From JBGPJM01 sp041485385 (GTDB lineage Bacteria > Planctomycetota > Phycisphaerae > Phycisphaerales > UBA1924): DNA of 5,757 nucleotides. This document shows, in pieces, positions 4,250 through 5,757 of this stretch. A program made the position numbers and the translations under genes. A model generated the notes under the pieces. That model was given only the letters and a program-made list of their open reading frames with translations. It searched no databases and had not been told where the DNA came from. Numbering within the stretch: the first letter of the stretch is position 1; every line of letters begins with the position of its first letter. The stretch spans positions 1 to 5,757 of the forward strand of contig JBGPJM010000267.1 of assembly GCA_041485385.1 (NCBI GenBank), written 5' to 3'.

Positions 4250-5757
4250 CTAACGCTTTCTCGGGTCGCTCCGTACGTCGATCGGCCGCTCGAGAACCGT
4301 TCCGTCGACGATGAGCCGCACCGTGTAGGTCCCGGGCCTGACCCACTCGCCCAGCGGCTCGAACGGCGTGTCGTGCCAGATGGCGGAGATGGGGAGCGAC
4401 CCGCCCCCACCCCCCCCACCCCCACCACCCCCACCACCCTCCCCGCCTGGCCCTCGGCGCCCCTCAGGCCGCGGCCCGCGCAGGTCCCACACGAAGCGGT
4501 GCGAGCCCTTGGCGGCCCCGAGCGTCTGCGGGGGTCTGGCCCATTCCACCATCACCGTCAGCGAATCCGGGTCGACAACCAGAACCGGATCGTCGCTGGC
4601 GAATCGCCGGACCACAGCGCCCTGCGCATCGACAACCTCCAGCGCGATCGCCTTCGCCTCGCGCGGCAGCCAGTAATCCAGCATCGCACCATCGGGCGGA
4701 TTCTGGCCCGCGGGTTCCTCGGGCGGCAGGGGCGTGTCGGAGTTGATGTTCCGCGCGAGCTCGTACGCCGGCGGCGGCGCGAAGAGCGCCGGCTTGTTGC
4801 TGTCGGCCGGCAGCTCACGCAGCAGGCTGAAGTTGTCCAGGATCCAGAACGACCGCCCGTGCGTTCCCACCACCAGGTCGTCGTCGTGCACGACCAGGTC
4901 GCGGATGCTCGTCGCCGGCATGTTCAGGCGCAGCGGCCGCCAGTGCTCGCCGTCGTCGAGGGAGAAGTACACGGCGAGCTCGGTGCCGCAGAACAAGAGC
5001 CCGCGCCGCTTGGGATCCTCGCGCACGGCGTTGACCGGGCCCGACGGGAGCCCGCCGGCGATCTCCGTCCAGGTCGCCCCGCCATCGTGCGTCCTGAGGA
5101 TGTGCGGCCGCTGGTCGTCGAGGCGGATGCGGTTCACCGCGGCGTACGCGGTCCCGGCATCGAACCGCCCCGCGTCGATGATCGACACCTTGCTCCACGC
5201 CGTCATGCTCGGCGATCGCGGCGTCACGTCCCGCCACGTCGCGCCCCCGTCGGTGGTCACCTGGATCAGCCCATCATCGGTCCCGCACCAGATCACGCCC
5301 GCATCGACGTACGACGGCGCCACGGCGTAGATCACGCCGCGGCGCTTTATGGTCGCCATCTCCGGCGCGCGGTACTTACCGATGCTCTCGGGCACCTCCG
5401 GCTGCTCGCGCGAGAGGTCGGGGCTGATGACGTCCCACGTCGCGCCGCCGTCGCGCGTCCGCAGCAGTGTCTGGGCGCCCAGGTACAGCGTCCTGGGATC
5501 GACCGGCGAGAAGATCAGCGGCGCCGTCCGCACGAACCGCAGGCCCAGCTTCTCCCGGTCCGGGCCGACCTGCTCCACCTCGCCGGTGTCCTTGTGGTAG
5601 CGCTTGACCTTGGCACCGTACACGAGGTTGGGGTTGAGCGGGTCCGGGGCCAGGTACGCGTACTCGTCGCCGCCGACGGGGTGCCACTCGCGGAAGGTGA
5701 TCTGCCCGTCGCCGCCGCGACTGGTGATCCCGACGGTGCCGCTCTCCTGCTGCCCGC
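4250..5757 (-). CDS. BNR/Asp-box (VPS10/sortilin-like) beta-propeller protein, C-terminal part (5' end outside window)
   Basis: The frame is open to the right edge; 501 residues are visible, starting GQQESGTVGITSRGGDGQIT. The family is large, mostly secreted or surface proteins of about 1000 residues, often annotated as glycosyl hydrolase with BNR repeats although enzymatic activity is generally unproven. Four Asp-box motifs are clear: TRDGGATW (5435-5458), TTDGGATW (5234-5257), THDGGATW (5069-5092) and SLDDGEHW (4940-4963). Family blocks include FSPVDPRTLYLG, IWCGTDDGLI, WSKVSIIDAGRFDAGTAYAAVN, LRLNMPATSIRDLVVHDDDLVVGTHGRSFWILD (in pieces) and REDPKRRGLLFCGTE. After the propeller comes a beta-sandwich-like region (HRFVWDLRGPRP, then GTYTVRLIVDG), interrupted by 13 consecutive glycines, and the protein stops at DPRKR with TAG. 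Any signal peptide would lie off the window. It is upstream of the OPT gene on the same strand. Family call is firm, function unknown. Confidence 0.9.
   Translation of the reverse strand, partial: GQQESGTVGITSRGGDGQITFREWHPVGGDEYAYLAPDPLNPNLVYGAKVKRYHKDTGEVEQVGPDREKLGLRFVRTAPLIFSPVDPRTLYLGAQTLLRTRDGGATWDVISPDLSREQPEVPESIGKYRAPEMATIKRRGVIYAVAPSYVDAGVIWCGTDDGLIQVTTDGGATWRDVTPRSPSMTAWSKVSIIDAGRFDAGTAYAAVNRIRLDDQRPHILRTHDGGATWTEIAGGLPSGPVNAVREDPKRRGLLFCGTELAVYFSLDDGEHWRPLRLNMPATSIRDLVVHDDDLVVGTHGRSFWILDNFSLLRELPADSNKPALFAPPPAYELARNINSDTPLPPEEPAGQNPPDGAMLDYWLPREAKAIALEVVDAQGAVVRRFASDDPVLVVDPDSLTVMVEWARPPQTLGAAKGSHRFVWDLRGPRPEGRRGPGGEGGGGGGGGGGGGGSLPISAIWHDTPFEPLGEWVRPGTYTVRLIVDGTVLERPIDVRSDPRKR
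4400..4447 (-). repeat. Poly-glycine coding tract / G-rich low-complexity run
   Basis: On the + strand this is an almost pure C tract with single A interruptions: runs of 5, 8, 5, 5, 3 and 4 C at 4404-4408, 4410-4417, 4419-4423, 4428-4432, 4437-4439 and 4441-4444. The coding (minus) strand and its mRNA therefore carry six runs of three or more G with short loops, which meets the usual G-quadruplex pattern. It encodes 13 consecutive Gly (4400-4438), then after one Glu two more Gly. The tract splits the C-terminal beta-sandwich region of the BNR protein and is probably a flexible loop. Homopolymer runs of this kind are prone to slippage and to sequencing error; the frame is continuous as given. 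Confidence 0.9.

Noticed and set aside
2547..4346. Long - strand open frame (599 codons) in another frame of the OPT gene
   Set aside because: The translation is dominated by Arg, His, Pro and Ala, the usual frame-shifted shadow of a GC-rich gene, while the overlapping frame gives all OPT signatures.
4368..4676. + strand frame encoding a polyproline stretch
   Set aside because: It is the antisense reading of the poly-glycine tract in the BNR gene and has no independent support.
1..5757. Search for mobile elements, tRNA/rRNA genes, riboswitches, CRISPR arrays or a defence system
   Set aside because: No transposase or integrase motifs, terminal repeats, tRNA-like folds, spaced direct repeats or defence-protein domains were recognised; the largest non-coding gap is only 99 bp.

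Overview
The window is GC-rich bacterial chromosome (about two thirds G+C by eye) with tightly packed genes and no tRNA, rRNA, insertion sequence, integrase or CRISPR array that I can see. The mix of a BNR/sortilin-type repeat protein, a long OPT-family transporter, a metal-site-less VOC protein and a Cdd1-like protein fits GC-rich environmental phyla such as Planctomycetota, Gemmatimonadota or Acidobacteriota. The sequence alone does not settle which, and the taxonomic guess is weak.

Layout from left to right. Positions 1-581 (+) hold the C-terminal part of S-adenosylhomocysteine hydrolase (ahcY), running in from outside the window. It converges with a small VOC (glyoxalase/bleomycin-resistance fold) gene at 588-980 (-); a perfect 14-bp palindrome spans both stop codons. 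A 44-bp AT-richer divergent region (981-1024), carrying a CTAGT/ACTAG inverted repeat, separates the VOC gene from a two-gene operon on the + strand. That operon is a 106-residue helix-hairpin-helix Cdd1-like protein (1025-1345), then a PadR-family repressor (1329-1913) that overlaps it by 17 nt and has an AGGAGG ribosome binding site inside it. The operon converges, after a 23-bp gap, with an OPT-family oligopeptide transporter (1937-4150, -). Upstream of that on the same strand, across a 99-bp gap, is the C-terminal 501 residues of a BNR/VPS10-like beta-propeller protein (4250-5757, -), which is open at the right edge.

How the genes may work together. The VOC, Cdd1-like and PadR genes look like a small self-regulated divergent unit: PadR proteins usually repress themselves and a neighbour through a short inverted repeat, and one lies in the shared intergenic region. 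The OPT transporter and the BNR protein may be co-transcribed, a putatively exported protein beside a peptide-uptake permease, but the sequence does not prove a functional link. ahcY is a housekeeping gene of the methyl cycle and appears unrelated to its neighbours.

I found no clear case of a large new defence or metabolic system. The best leads are the PadR/Cdd1-like/VOC unit with its candidate operator, the palindrome across two convergent stop codons, the 8-residue insertion in AdoHcy hydrolase, and a 13-glycine tract whose coding strand is a strong G-quadruplex candidate.
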